From: Ornithodoros turicata | Taxonomy: Eukaryota > Arthropoda > Arachnida > Ixodida > Argasidae | DNA: 64,000 bases | NCBI RefSeq assembly: GCF_037126465.1 | Contig: NC_088210.1 | Location: 10,872,011-10,936,010 of the forward strand | Reading direction: 5' to 3' | In this document: piece by piece, positions 31,080-41,989 of the stretch | How positions within the stretch are numbered: the stretch's first letter is position 1 | How the letters are laid out: each line of letters begins with the position of its first letter | The notes under the pieces: model-generated | Seen by the model: only the letters and a program-made list of their open reading frames with translations | The model's database searches: none | Told to the model about the DNA's origin: nothing | Made by a program: the position numbers and the translations under genes

Positions 31080-31585
31080 TAGCGACAGGCCTGAGTAGAC
31101 ACTTCATTCCGTCTTCGTTCTGCGTTACAATTGTCGGTACCATTGGTATTCGTGAACAGAATGTTGGTTCTAGCTCCAACACGTCCCTGACATCTTGCGG
31201 CAGTTGAACGTTGTCAAGAACCCCCAGATTCCGTCGTGTTTACTTTTTGCTGACGTAACGTTCTTCGATCTTCCAAAAGCCTCGCGGTAGCGTGGTCTTC
31301 CACAGGGCATCACCCAACGCCCTAGCTTGCCCGACGTGCGATTCATTACGATGATATAAAGTCATGCTGCGACCTCCCACCTGAGCACATGCTCCCAACA
31401 AGCATTTGTTGTAAAACCGCACCTGCTGCCAAGGTTCAGCTCTATGTATCCTGAGCAGACGTCTCCTGTTTTGGTCCCACGGGACACGTCCCCCTAACAG
31501 AAGCTTCACCTCCTCGGGCAGGACCCCATACCTGAGAGAGAAGGAGGTAGCTCTCACCCCGTTAACACTGTGGGCATGCAAGTAG

Positions 31586-33380
31586 GCGTAGTAATGGATA
31601 TGTTCGTATGAAACGTCGACGATACATTGATTACATTCACTATAATACCAACTAGCCCAATTTCTTGCCTTGAAGAAGAGGGAGAACGGGAAGATAACGA
31701 AGGAGAAGAAAAAAGTGGAGGAGGAGGTGTTGCAGACTTGTACTGCTATCTAGTCACATGAAACGGGAGGTCCTACGGTCAAATCGCCGGCATCAGCAGC
31801 AATGTCGTTTGATTCAAAGTGCGCACGACTTCAACATAATTATTGCCAACCGCCATATTTGTGCAAAAATTGAAGAGTTTTAGCGCCGGGCATGGGCTAT
31901 ACCGGTGTAGCCGGTATTGACGTCACTACTGGATTAGCAAGCGCTAAAGCAATACGTAATGCTTCCCTAACCTCGTTCGTCAGTCTCGTTTGCGTTTTCA
32001 CTGTTGCAAGTCCATGACATCTATACTCCAGTGAAATATCGAATAGCGCAACTTATGCACAGGCTGCATTACTCTCCCAGTCCTTCGCCTGACTAACCTT
32101 TCCTTGTTTTTTTTTTTCTCAATAAACATATTCCCCCCCCCCCCCCCCAGTCCTTCGGGTGCCGTATCATTCCTTACACCTCAGAAACGATACATGCACT
32201 TACATCCTTCCACTCCCAAGACACACTTCGGGATGTTTGCTCTCGCGTTTCGAGACTCCAGCGTTTGGAGTTATTTACTCTAGTTGGAATCCTTGGAATT
32301 TGGATGTCACTATTGCTGGGTGTTCGCCCGGTGAAGGGGCAGTGCGGATCTTTAAAACTCGTTTATTTCATACGCGCGCCGTTTTCGGACGAGAAATTTG
32401 GCCGTGTAGACTATGAAGCGGTGCCAGACATTACAGCTGCCGGGAAAGACCACGGCCTGCTATATGACAGAAGAAGACTTTGAGAACCAGCTATTGATAA
32501 AAGTTAAGCAAAGTGTCTCAGCTACAGAATAAATATGAATTCATTTTTCTGCAAAACTGTCTTTTCCCAATTTGCTATTATACAAATGTGGTGATCACGC
32601 AAGCGAGATTTTTATGTTGCATCGTCTTCGTATTTCCAACAAAAGTATCGGTTAGTTTTTTTTTTAGCAATGGTAGCGGTACTCCGTTACTTTAAAAAGG
32701 AAATATCGATATCGGTATATCGGTATTTCGATACTTTTTACTCAACTAACGAGTATCGGTATCGCAATACCATACTTCTGTAACGGATACAACAATGGGA
32801 CCAGCAAACGAGTCGGGAGCATTCGTCACTGTTGCTAGACGAATTGTGGATTATTTCGCACCAGACGTCGCCCCAGAGCCCTATTACCGCTCTGTTTTAC
32901 CGCAATTTTGTTAGGAGATTAAAAAAGATGGAGTTCTTCTGCGTCACACATGTATAACTTCTTACGCTGGGTTTACAGGCAACAAGCTGTTAAACTACGC
33001 GGTCAACATAAGCTGCCTGTCTCAGCTTCTTTCTCCTGACCACTACGGCGTCTTTAAAAGAACCTGATGGCTTCCTCCTGAGCTTGGCTGTATCTATAAA
33101 TTTGTTCGTGTTTTTAACGAACGTTCATCTGCGCTTGAGACCTTGGTGCGCGCGTGTTCGTTTGGTTTGGTTTTAAGAAAAAAATAAAATGAAGATTTTG
33201 GCTTCACTAATATGAGGCCCGCAACGTCACATCACTTGCACCAGTTACTTCAGTGGAAAACTCCTGGAATGATGATGCCAGTGAAGAGGAAGAGGATGAT
33301 GATGATGATGATGATGATTAGTGGTGGTGGTGATTCCGACAGAAAACAATTGCACACACACTGCACTGTGTGTGTGCAGT
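31586..33380. other. Unassigned; TATCGG-rich patch
   Basis: C16-18 tract at about 32132-32149. At 32655-32780 TATCGGTAT-type motifs repeat with flanking GTTAC/GTAAC segments, suggesting a further hAT-like element with motif arrays, but I could not fix its ends. A (GAT)n run lies at 33297-33320. No gene recognised. Confidence 0.4.
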
Positions 33381-33384
33381 TCTT

Positions 33385-33773
33385 TTTGTGCTTTTTCACT
33401 CCTTTAAAGGTGTGCGCTATGCACATTCAATCTGGTTGCGTAACATTGCATCTCCAGTATGATATTTTACAAAATTCGGAAAGTATTACTAAAGATCAAG
33501 TGTCAGTGCACATCTTGCTTTCATTATGTCTTGGATATCGTAGGTACGAGCTAATGCATATATGCATCGCTATCGATAATCGAGCACGCGCAAGTGTCTA
33601 CAATGCTGTTGAACAATGTTGAGATGTTGCAAGACTAAATTTTTCGAGGACAGACAACCCTCGAGTAGAGAAAATTTGTGCGAAACCGTGCTCCATTATG
33701 ATGTTACCAAAATTACACCTAAAAAGGCGTGCGCCATGCACGCTATTATACCTTTAAAGGTGTGAAAAGAGTG
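33385..33773. mobile_element. CACT-ended element, second copy (inverted)
   Basis: Reverse complement of most of 10939-11336 (CTTTAAAGGTGTGCGC, TCATTATGTCTTGGATATCG, GATAATCGAGCACGCGCAAG). Outer ends are altered, and no clear TA pair was found. Confidence 0.75.
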
Positions 33774-33843
33774 TGAGATGTCACAGAACGCGCAAACACG
33801 CAACCCGTACGCAAACAGCCGAACAGCAAAACCCACAAAACAC

Positions 33844-34270
33844 TCATAGGCTCAAACCTTGTTGTCTGCATGAAATGTCCCGGAAAAATTGCACTACGGC
33901 GGAGAACGCCGAGTGTCTGACACTGTGATTCCAGGGCCCAAGTACTTTTGAAACGCTCAACGGACGGCCGTCCACTGCTGCCAGTTCCGACTGTAGAAGG
34001 CGACGAGCTTCAGTGTATCGTATACGCAGGACATCAAAATGTGCTCGACATCTTCCACAACACCGCACATGGAGCAGTTTGGGGTGGCTGCTTTTCCGAT
34101 CATGGGGTGTAAAAAGCTGCGGCTGTATGGGACCTTCAGACGGAACCGGTGGATTAGGGTCTCCATGGACCCAGGGTCTCCATGGCGCGTGTGTGGCAAA
34201 GGCCTTTACGGCCTGCACGTCCAACAGTCCCATCACATGATAGTAAGAGTCTGGGCTTGTCGGTGACGAT
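33844..34270 (-). pseudogene. LINE-K C-terminal fragment, frameshifted
   Basis: Two overlapping frames make one LINE C-terminus. The upstream part reads LIHRFRLKVPYSRSF, then the knuckle CSMCGVVEDVEHILMSC. A frameshift near 34010 moves the rest (ELAAVDGRPLSVSKVLGPW...) into the neighbouring frame, ending at the stop at 33844. It matches 8736-9125 in the KVLGPW region but retains the complete Cys/His motif. No RT domain remains. Confidence 0.8.
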
Positions 34271-34797
34271 GTATGATTAAAGGTTTTTACCTCTTTTAGT
34301 CATATAGTTCCATCACCGAAACCATTGCGCCGCGTTTCCCCTCGAGGGGGCGCTGGCATCGAAAGAAAACTCTCGACCTGGAGAACGGCGCTCCTGCAAC
34401 ATGTAAAGGTGAGCGCTGATACGAAAGAGAGCATCCGCATCCGCACGGTGTCCGCTCATGCAAGATCCGCTATCGCACCCGCAAGGTTGAAAAGGGTGTA
34501 CCGCATCCGCGCCTGCGCGGATATTGAGGATTATCGAACATTCGCGGTCATTGCACTTATAGGAAAAAAATGCGCAACGAATACGTTACGTTGCAAACGT
34601 TCTTACTTGCAGCATACAACTCTCTCGGGGACGTTATGTCTACAGTTGCCCAATAATAAAGCAGTTGAAGGCACAGCTATGCGAAGGATGGCACGCAGTT
34701 CGGCACCATTTTGGATTCACTGCCTGTTCTAAGTTATGTCTCGCAAGGGTACGTCGGCAGAGATACTAATGCTTATTGGCGGATGGGTATCCGCGTG
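34271..34797. other. Unassigned; GCGGAT motif patch
   Basis: ATCCGC/GCGGAT motifs recur at 34434-34525. A 135-codon plus-strand frame (34325-34732) runs through them and looks like a by-product. Confidence 0.35.
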
Positions 34798-35061
34798 CAC
34801 TCTGAAAACTCGGGAGGGGGGGGGGGGGGAGTCGAAGTAGCTTGCCGTTGTTGGCCGCACTGAAGTGGGCATCGTCACGACTACGGCAAAAAAAGAATTA
34901 TCAGTCAGTAGGTCAATAGGTCAATTATCATATATCCAAATTGACACAAAAAGGCGTATGCCTTCCTCTCTCTTCGAATCAGAAGCGATAACCCTATCAT
35001 TCGTAGCAATGGTTGGTGCAGAATGTGCTATGAGGTGATCGAAGTTCTGTTTTGAAGAGCG
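34798..35061. mobile_element. M1 MITE subfamily 3 with LINE-X tail
   Basis: Left terminus CACTCTGAAAAC, then a LINE-X tail, then the inner arm (GGCGTATGCC) and right arm AATGGTTGGTGCA...GTTCTGTTTTGAAGAG. Most of the left arm is lost. Confidence 0.7.
34815..34900 (-). repeat. LINE-X 3'-tail insertion
   Basis: G tract, AGCTTGCCGTTGTTGGCC, GGGCATCGTCACGACTA and an A-rich end. Downstream target duplication is not clear. Confidence 0.75.
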
Positions 35062-35318
35062 CAGGTTGAGGAACTCCAACCACACATCTAGAAATAAGAA
35101 AGTTTTGGTTTAAATAACGATCTATTCAACTCAGAAAGTGATACGCTGTTGAGTCCTAATGAGCGACGATTAACGCGTGAATTTTTGTCAATATTTGGCC
35201 TACCAAATTAATATTTATGTCAATATTTATGCCTACCATATTTGGCATACCGCATTGTTTTAGTTATCGTAAAGACCTTCTGCCAAATCTCTTCTAATCC
35301 TTTTAAACCTCCCCACAG

Positions 35319-35382
35319 TGAAAGATGAAAGTCACTGAAAAGGTTAGCCAGCTTTAGGACTCGAACCCACATCCTCTAACAA
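35319..35382 (-). repeat. SINE A, truncated
   Basis: GAAAGATGAAAGTCACTG, then box B region TAGGACTCGAACCCACATC; the rest is missing. Confidence 0.75.
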
Positions 35383-35944
35383 ACGGGGGTAAGCAGTGTG
35401 ACGCCACGTCAGTTGTGGATCCGGCGACCCGGTCATGCCCCCATCCATGGCTGAGGTCAGCACGGCATTAAGCTATAAGTCTTTAATAAGGTTGAAAGAG
35501 AGCTAAGATGCAGGCTAGCTGGTTGTACATGATAACAACAATAATAAATAAACAAACAAATAAATAAATAATAATAGTAGTAGTAGTAGTAATAGCAATA
35601 ATGTTTATTTCACCAAGTGCCTGTTGGGAGGTTGATGCAAAAGCTAGACCCCCGAGACAAGGAAGACTTGTATACCACGAAGTGACGTTGTTGCCATGAG
35701 TACGTCTCTTCCTTGTCTCGGAGTTCCCTTCTAGCAGTTAATATCGTTTACTTATTAATAGCAACTAATAACCTTTAAATAATGTGTTAGGACACGTTGC
35801 AGCAATGTCCCCCCCCCCTCCAGACGTTTCTTCAGCGTCATCAAAAGTCACTAACAGCTGCCGCAGAAAACCGCAACACTTCCCGTGATGGTCTGCACTA
35901 AAAAAAAAAAAAAAAAGAAACATGAATGGCTTTCAACGAGTATT
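35383..35944. other. Simple repeats; no gene
   Basis: (AAAT)n and (TAG)n at about 35540-35600, C tract near 35808, A15 at 35900. Otherwise unassigned. Confidence 0.45.
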
Positions 35945-36165
35945 GTCTCCGATTATTCTGCTATGTCGCTTTTGCCCATAGTCCCCAAATTAAAGAGTTA
36001 ATGAATTTTAGGCAATTTGTCATCCTGTAGTTGCATGCTCCCTTCGAGAGGATGTCCACCCTACCGTATAACTCAACTGCAGAAATGACATCTGTGCTTG
36101 CTACTCTCATAGCCGTACTATAAAAAATCCGTAAAGCACGAAAAAGAACGCCCTGTACGTTAATT
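35945..36165. repeat. Dispersed repeat E, copy 2
   Basis: AGTCCCCAAATTAAAGAGTT ... CTCATAGCCGTA ... GAACGCCCTGTA, matching 49660-49855 in order. Confidence 0.65.
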
Positions 36166-36275
36166 GTCACAAAAAGACGCACGTCTTGCGCTTTCGAAGG
36201 GATAACGGTATCATTCTGTGCAATGGATGGCCATTCTCGTTTTATGAGGGAAAATTCTGTTTTTGCAGTGTAGAG
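36166..36275. mobile_element. M1 subfamily 3, right half, degraded
   Basis: ATTGTCACAAAAAGACGCACG ... ATAACGGTATCATTC ... AATTCTGTTTTTGCAGTGTA. Confidence 0.55.
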
Positions 36276-36300
36276 GGCGTTGAGTAACCACCAAGGCCTA

Positions 36301-36779
36301 CACTCTTAAAAATGAACTTCACAGCATAGCACGCTCCTAGCCAACCATGATCTCGAATGATATCGTTATCTGCCCTGATTTGTTGACAACGGGAGACGTA
36401 CGCCTTTTTGTGACAATTATGAACAGCATAAGTGTCACAGAAAAGGCGTACGCCTCCCGTTTTCAACAAATCAGGGCAGATAACGATATCATTCGAGATT
36501 ATGGTTGGCTAGGAGCGTGCTATGCGGTGAAGTTCATTTTTAAGAGGAGACTGGGAGGTACCCGGGTTCGAATCCCGGTGCCGGCTGTGCTGTCTGGGGT
36601 TTTTCCTGGGTTTTCCTCAGACGCTTTCAGACATATGTCGGCACAGTTCCCTTAGAAGTCGGCCCAGGACGCACGTTCCCCCAGGGCGTCAGTCGTGGCG
36701 TTGCCCACATACGTGAGGCCGACAACGGCAAGCCCTATCGCCACCACCACCACCACCACCACCATCATTTTTAAGAGTG
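36301..36779. mobile_element. M1 MITE with SINE B in its right end
   Basis: TA at 36299-36300 and 36780-36781. The right terminus is split by a 218-bp SINE B insertion and duplicated. Confidence 0.93.
36547..36764 (+). repeat. SINE B insertion, nearly complete 3' part
   Basis: Begins in the tRNA head (CTGGGAGGTACCCGGGTTCG, box B intact), core, LINE-X-like tail and (CAC)n. Perfect 13-bp duplication TCATTTTTAAGAG at 36534-36546 and 36765-36777, the M1 terminal motif. Confidence 0.92.
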
Positions 36780-36781
36780 TA

Positions 36782-37606
36782 GCGTATAGTGTCCCGGGGC
36801 ATAAAAAAGTTGTGAGTGATACCCGAGTTACTTAACTCTTCTTGTGCAATTAATCCACACGCGAAGTATTGATCGCATTTCGGATAGCATAGGCAGGCAG
36901 GGGATGCGGGAGGAAATTATAAAACTAGCGCACACTTCTTTTTTTTATTCGTATCTATCGTTACAGGAAAACTGATCCTCTACAGTAATGCATCGCAGAG
37001 AAGATGTGGGAGCAAGCGGTGAGGGAAAAGAAGCGGTGTTTGTCTTTGATCCTTGCCTGGGAAGGGAATATGATGCGCTAAGACACTGTTGCTCTTGCCC
37101 CATTCAATCGAAAGGCTCGGGGAAAGTGGGACAATTGCGCGATATATTACTTAACACGCCGATAGCGCGGGGCATTAGACGGAAGATGTGCTTCCCGCGG
37201 AACTGGGTTACTGCGCCGCGTCAGCCCTCGGGCCCAATGAAGTAACGCACGCGCGCCTCAAAACAACAGCTTGTGCCAAGAAAAACGGCTACGTGACGGC
37301 GGAGGGTATTTGTCCTCATAAGATATCGATTTCAGTTGGAGTTAATATCTGCGAAACCCGGGAAAGGTAAAGTAAATAGAAAGGCGACTTTGAGAGAGGG
37401 TTGAAGTAATTTCCAGGGACGTTGGCTTATGCCGGGCAGAACACATCGCTGGAGTCCGCAGGGAGTTTTTAGTTGTTCGGAAGGGGTGTTCACGATAACG
37501 GTTCTGGAAACGCTATAAGTCAATCATCGCGGTATTCGTTTGAAGCGGCTGACATGAGATTGCTGAGCACTGGTTTGACATCTCCTTGCATGGTATAGTT
37601 TTCGTA
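36782..37606. other. No gene recognised
   Basis: An 85-codon plus-strand frame (36988-37245) has no domain. Unassigned. Confidence 0.35.
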
Positions 37607-37858
37607 GTGCTCTTAAAAATGAACTTCACCGCATAACACGCTCTTAGCCAGCCATCATCGCAAATGATATCGTTATCTGCCCTGATTTGTTGAAAACGGG
37701 AGGCGTATCCCTTTTCTGTGACAATTATGAACAGCATAAGTGTCACAAAAAACGCGTACGCCTCTCGTTTTCAACAAATCAGGGCAGATAACGATATCAT
37801 TCGAGATGATGGTTGGCTAGGAGCGTGCTATGAGGTGAAGTTCATTTTTAAGAGTGTG
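37607..37858. mobile_element. M1 MITE
   Basis: Full palindrome; left TA-side altered (TAGTGCTCTT). Right end is followed immediately by a LINE-X insertion. Confidence 0.9.
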
Positions 37859-38008
37859 TGCTTCGTCGGACTTTGCTCTCGCCAACGAACTCATGCACCC
37901 TCCACGCATCTCCACCCCTCATCCTCTATCCTTTTTTTTTGTTGCTATAGTCGTGCCTGACAACAAGGGCGAGCCGATCCTGCCATTACCTCCCCCCCCC
38001 CCCCCCCC
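37858..38008 (+). repeat. LINE-X 3' UTR insertion abutting M1
   Basis: CCTCCACGCATCTCCACCC, T tract, GCTATAGTCGTG, GGGCGAGCCGATCC and a C17 tail. GTGTGCTTC occurs at both ends (about 37855 and 38013), a likely 9-bp target duplication. Confidence 0.7.
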
Positions 38009-38127
38009 GGTAGTGTGCTTCAGATCAGTTGAAACGCGATAGTTGAAGGCGTACCGTTCCGAAATGGAGTCGTCAGCATGTACACGCTAAAAACAGAGGG
38101 TGGGGGGTGGGGGGTGGAGGTAATTGA

Positions 38128-38289
38128 GTTTTAGTGCATGGTACGCTATCGCCTTTGCGTCCGTAAGGGATGGCGTGGTGGTTCTGCGCAATGAGCTGTG
38201 CTCTCTTTATGTTATGCGCTTGCGCAGAACCGCCAACGCCATCCCTTACGTACGCGAAGGCGATAGGACGAAGGACGATGCACTAGAAC
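38128..38289. mobile_element. 162-bp palindrome
   Basis: Arms GTTTTAGTGCAT ... GCTATCGCCTTTGCGT ... GGTTCTGCGCA pair nearly perfectly around a loop near 38205. Confidence 0.8.
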
Positions 38290-38296
38290 TCACTAA

Positions 38297-38515
38297 TGTC
38301 GAAATTAGGCTTGCCGCGTTGTTGGCCACATGCGAGTGGGCATATCGGGTGAAGGGGTGAAGCAAAATGGTGAATGGGTGAAGGTGAGGTGTGTACAGGA
38401 TGAATGAAACCGATGAGACCGAAGTGCACTGGGATGGAAGGTACGCTAGAGGGGTCTTTGGGCGCAAGGCCGGGTTCCTCAAGAAAACGCACGATGTTAC
38501 GCGTTTTTTTTGTGT
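38297..38515 (-). pseudogene. LINE-X 3' end with C-terminal codons
   Basis: Minus strand: RFLEEPGLAPKDP corresponds to the LINE-X C-terminus RFLQEAGLAERPL at 57729, followed by the UTR and the tail GTTGTTGGCCACATGCGAG/GGCTTGCC (on plus). Frame extends beyond the normal stop. 5'-truncated. Confidence 0.7.
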
Positions 38516-38554
38516 TTGAGGAAAATTTATATAACGTGGTATTAACGTGCGACT

Positions 38555-38960
38555 ATGTACAGTTCAGGATATGTAACTCTCCGCAGGCGAAGTACTGCAG
38601 CAAAACATTCAGCCAAATATTTACAGCAAACGTCACAACTACAAATAACACAAGCCAGTACAAATCAGACTATATACCGTTCAGCACATGCAACTTTTCC
38701 GCCAGCGACAATGCATCAGCAGAACTATCAAGAGCAACACAAGACAACTAGAGCAACTATGTACAAAAGCAAGACATCAACCCAAGTATGTACAACAAAA
38801 CTGCAACAGAACATGCAACAGCAAAACTGTCAGCCAAGTATTTACAACAAAAATAACAAAAAGAGGGTACACTATGTACAAGAGCAAGACATCAACCCAA
38901 GTATGTACAACAAAACCGCAACTGAAAGGTACAGTGCGTACAACAAAATAACGACTTTCC
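38555..38960. repeat. A/C-rich imperfect array
   Basis: TACAACAAAA-type units recur. A longer unit of about 45 bp beginning ATGTACAA(A/G)AGCAAGAC is present at 38759-38803 and 38874-38918. Plus-strand frames across it (151 and 87 codons, Q/N/T-rich) follow from composition. Confidence 0.65.
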
Positions 38961-39009
38961 AACAGAACATCTTATGGGTAGGGCACGGAATTTTAGGCAT
39001 TTACCTATA

Positions 39010-39924
39010 AATGCCTATAATCGCCTAGATGCGGCACTGCGGGGGGTTGCCTACCTTTTTATCGACTCTACTGAATTGTAGCCCTTTGTAACATTTTTAG
39101 ATGCCATAGGAGCCTTTTATAGAGGTGCAAGTGCAAGTGCTCCTTTCAGTCTCATGCTGAGTGAACTGCATTTTGCTTTTCGTTTCTGTGTGTTTGCGCC
39201 TTTCTTTTTTTGTTTTTTGTTGTTGTTTTTTGTTTTCGCGCGTTTTTTCCCTTTAATTTGCCTTTAGTACCTTGGATTGCTTGAAGAGGTTCATGTATAT
39301 TTGATAAAAAATATTTGGCATTTCTTGGCCTCTCGAGATCTTCAAGGGTGGATAACTAAATGTAGTGTTCCGTATAGCGTGGTTCTCTATAGGCCGCCTC
39401 AGCATTAGTGTACAAGGAGTCAAAGCTTCAATGGTACCGTGGCCCTTTTTCCTGGTTGGACCATTTGGATGCGCCAAGAAAGCAAAAGAGTGTACCAGAT
39501 TACCGTGCCTATTTTTGTATTTTATTGCATATTTTGTTGTTTTCGAGGGCCTAATAGACCTCTCCCTGTTTGTAAACAAATGACGTCATAGTGTTCGACA
39601 GCGCCACCGGTTTGGTAGAGTTGAACTATGCTCGAGGCTATGGAGCCAATACAAGGTCGCGCCCGAAAGCCACGGTCTTGAGGGGATTACGATGGTTCCT
39701 GAAAGGAACGCGACCTTCGGTCCTACTTTTCTTTCAATAGGAGGCAGCGAATAAGTGCTCATTCGTGGAAACCAGCTCTCCCCTTCCGATCTGTTTCGGT
39801 TTCAGTCTGTCTACCAACGTCACGATGACGTTTCTCGGGTATAGGTTTATTGCCTGCCCATTTCCGCCATTTTTAGTGCCTAAACTTCCGCCCTATTATA
39901 ACCATATAGGGCATATCCTGCAAC
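39010..39924. other. No gene recognised
   Basis: AGGCATTTA/TAAATGCCTA motifs at 38990-39030 may be the end of a further element. T-rich run near 39205-39235. A 108-codon minus frame (39253-39579) has no domain. Confidence 0.35.
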
Positions 39925-40105
39925 CCAGCGACTAGATATTCCGAAGCAGACGACAGTGTCGATGATGTCCTCTGCTATGTGCGCAGCGTGGGAACGCTGA
40001 ACGTTAAGATGCGGTGGAACCGCCACTTCGTAAGCCTTTTTTTTTCTTTTTGTTCTACTAGAATATTCCGCGGGGACGTCGCTAAAGTGTGAGTACACGG
40101 TTAGG
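39925..40105 (+). repeat. Dispersed repeat D, copy 2
   Basis: AGATATTCCGAAGCAGACGA and ACTAGAATATTCCG, as at 17690-17940; (AATATTCCG)-type motifs occur at both ends. Confidence 0.6.
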
Positions 40106-40865
40106 GAACCAATGACCATCCCCAACTGAGACTCCCTATATCACCACCAAACAATCAGACCGCGGCGGGCACGGTTGTGGAAGGATATACACGGACGTAG
40201 AATCACGGCAGCTGAAACGGATTGCTTTTTCCGACGCTTTCTTCGAGTGCAACGGAGGCTGGCAACAACGAGAGGCAACGGTTTCAGAAATGGACGCATA
40301 TCGCGCAAGAGATTCGCTGGGAGATGGCGACATTATATCTTCGACTTTATCTCTTCTATTTTATCTATTATATATTATCTATTTTATATCTTCCGCGGGA
40401 AGTGCTCCGCGAAAATCCTTTTTGAGAACGTTGCCAACGTCGTCCTCCCACGGAATCTTTAAATCTGTAGCAGTAGCTTTTCTACTACCAGATGGCGCTG
40501 TCGTTCACGATACGGAGTCATATAGCACGTGAAGCTAACGTTGTTCCCCTAAAAAATCTTTCTCTGTCGTCGCTTAACGAAAACCCAATCCGAAAGAAAT
40601 AAAGCCGTTGGTGGTCAGTAGCGTAGCAAGAAAAATATTTCTGGAGGGGTTTACGGGAAGTTTACATGGGGGGAGGGGGGAGGATTTACCCTATTTTTCA
40701 ATATTACAATATTGGCTCAGTATTCGGTCACTATTGCCAGTATTCAGCCAATATTGGGTCAAGGTTATGTAAAAAGAAGAAAACATCGTCGCATAACACG
40801 TTGAAGGCCGATCATTACACAGCGTCATGCTGTTATTACTCCTTATTTGTAGAAAGCACGGTGCG
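40106..40865. other. No gene recognised
   Basis: TATCTATT-rich stretch at 40345-40390, and CAATATTG/ACTATTG motifs at 40697-40760. Unassigned. Confidence 0.35.
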
Positions 40866-40867
40866 TG

Positions 40868-40965
40868 CGCTTTTTGTGACAATTAAGATAACCGCATCAA
40901 TGTCACGAAAAGGCGTACGCCTCCCGTTTTCAAGGAATGAGGGCAGAGAACGATGCCATTTCTAA
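40868..40965. mobile_element. M1 internal fragment
   Basis: TTTTTGTGACAATTAAG ... GGCGTACGCCTCCCGTTTTC; outer arms missing. Confidence 0.6.
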
Positions 40966-41339
40966 GGATATCATGCCAGTTCGCGATCTGGTGGTTATTT
41001 TCGCTGATGATAATGATGATGATAGAAAAATCATCTTTGATTTTCATTACCCTCAAATAAGTCAAGCCTTACCAAATATAACGAAAGATAATGCAATTTT
41101 TTAGCCAATGTTATGGGGAATAGTCTGGGGAAGGGATTGTGTTGCTGCATCAAGGATGACATTGGCGACAAGATGGTTAGATCCATGAAGAAGACCGAGA
41201 GACACGGACACAGAAGACGACACACGTAGGATGGTTAGCTTCGTTAACTGTAACCCAGATCAGAAGTTATCAAAGATAAGTCAAATATTTCAGAGGGCTG
41301 CTTCCAGTCGACTTGTTGATGTTCTCATCTGGGAGGGCG
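40966..41339. other. No feature recognised
   Basis: (GAT)-rich at 41005-41022. It may hold LINE sequence downstream of the endonuclease domain, but no RT motif is visible. Confidence 0.35.
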
Positions 41340-41822
41340 CGTAGTCAGACTATTGACTACAGGAAGATAGTTTAGCACCACAGGGAAGTGGTCACTACCA
41401 AGTGGGTTTTCTTCTACAATCCATTCTGTATCCTGAAATAGAGACGGACTGCAAAAAGATTAATTCTGACTGAGAAAGACAGACTAGAGTAATATATGTA
41501 TTTGGGAGCCCCTGTGTTTAAAAGACGGATGAATAACAAGAATTTCTCCAACATTTTTCCCCGAGTGTCGGTTCTCATATACTGCCCCAAAGCGGGTTAT
41601 ATGGGCACTAAAATCACCTGAAAGGACAAAAGGAGTCGGAAGCTGGCTGCATAAATCTTCTCTTTCCTTCTGTGAAACCGCTTCTGATGGTGGCAGATAA
41701 ACTGAGCGGATGGTGACAACTCCGTCAAGACACACCTGCACAGCCTCAGCCTCCAAATGTGCAGCTATATAGGTGTACTGCTTTGGCTGGGAGAGATCCT
41801 CGTGTGACACTCGCCACACCAC
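41340..41822 (-). pseudogene. LINE endonuclease (APE-type) domain fragment
   Basis: Apurinic-endonuclease-like domain of a non-LTR element. The frame from 41822 contains VCLDGVVTIRSVYLPPSE, the LPTPFVLSGDFSAHI motif (GDFNAH in the family; here N is replaced by S) and FGAVYENRHSGKNVGE. A stop at about 41484 and a one-base frameshift follow. The last motif is found in the next phase: CSPSLFQDTEWIVEENPLGS then DHFPVVL, containing the catalytic SDH. This domain nicks target DNA in active elements. Here it is broken and no RT follows. It could belong to LINE-X or LINE-K, but no overlap shows which. Confidence 0.8.
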
Positions 41823-41989
41823 CGGAAGCGCGATTTGGATCAGTTCAACCTTTTCGGAATATATTGTGTCTGCTCAAAGGAGTTGGGACGCTTGTATGTA
41901 AATAAGTTTCCCGGACGCAAAAACACGCCGCATTGTATAGGTGTCAAAAAGATCATGAACATCCTCTAAATTCGACAGGAAGCCGTTAC

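Larger units (their letters stand above)
29722..31585 (-). pseudogene. Penelope-like retroelement remnant, three nested insertions
   Basis: One decayed reverse-transcriptase ORF reads from right to left. From 31581 a frame runs to a single stop at 31240 and continues in the same phase (NLGVLDNVQLPQDVRDVL). It is cut at 31079 by a LINE tail and resumes at 30973 as FLPKENFMLLNSDKEGD. A palindrome (30383-30514) follows. The RT motif MSVDIEDLFYSV lies near 30310-30365. A SINE C insertion (30036-30300) follows, then FDGQHAYLQRKW and ICIGSSVAPVLCDMYLS. A TAA at 29873-29875 replaces the tyrosine before VDDF, the catalytic YVDD motif. GLKFTFEHP follows near 29745-29770. Motif order and wording fit the Penelope RT. 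The C-terminal GIY-YIG nuclease is absent. It is inactive. Confidence 0.75.

Noticed and set aside
30664..31098. 144-codon plus-strand frame
   Set aside because: Shadow of the Penelope-like frame on the minus strand and of the LINE-T tail.
33300..33325. CRISPR-like or regulatory direct repeats at (GAT)n, (GGT)n and similar runs
   Set aside because: Plain microsatellites; no spacer structure, and the sequence is eukaryotic.
36347..36655. Many frames of 60-110 codons containing DNDIIRDDGWLGACYAVKFIFKS-like peptide (also at 11921, 26209, 26836, 37718, 45837)
   Set aside because: They are translations of the M1 inverted-repeat arm and appear on both strands of the palindrome. They are not a protein family.
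38555..39010. 151-codon Q/N/T-rich frame
   Set aside because: Composition artefact of the A/C-rich array; equally long frames exist in other phases.
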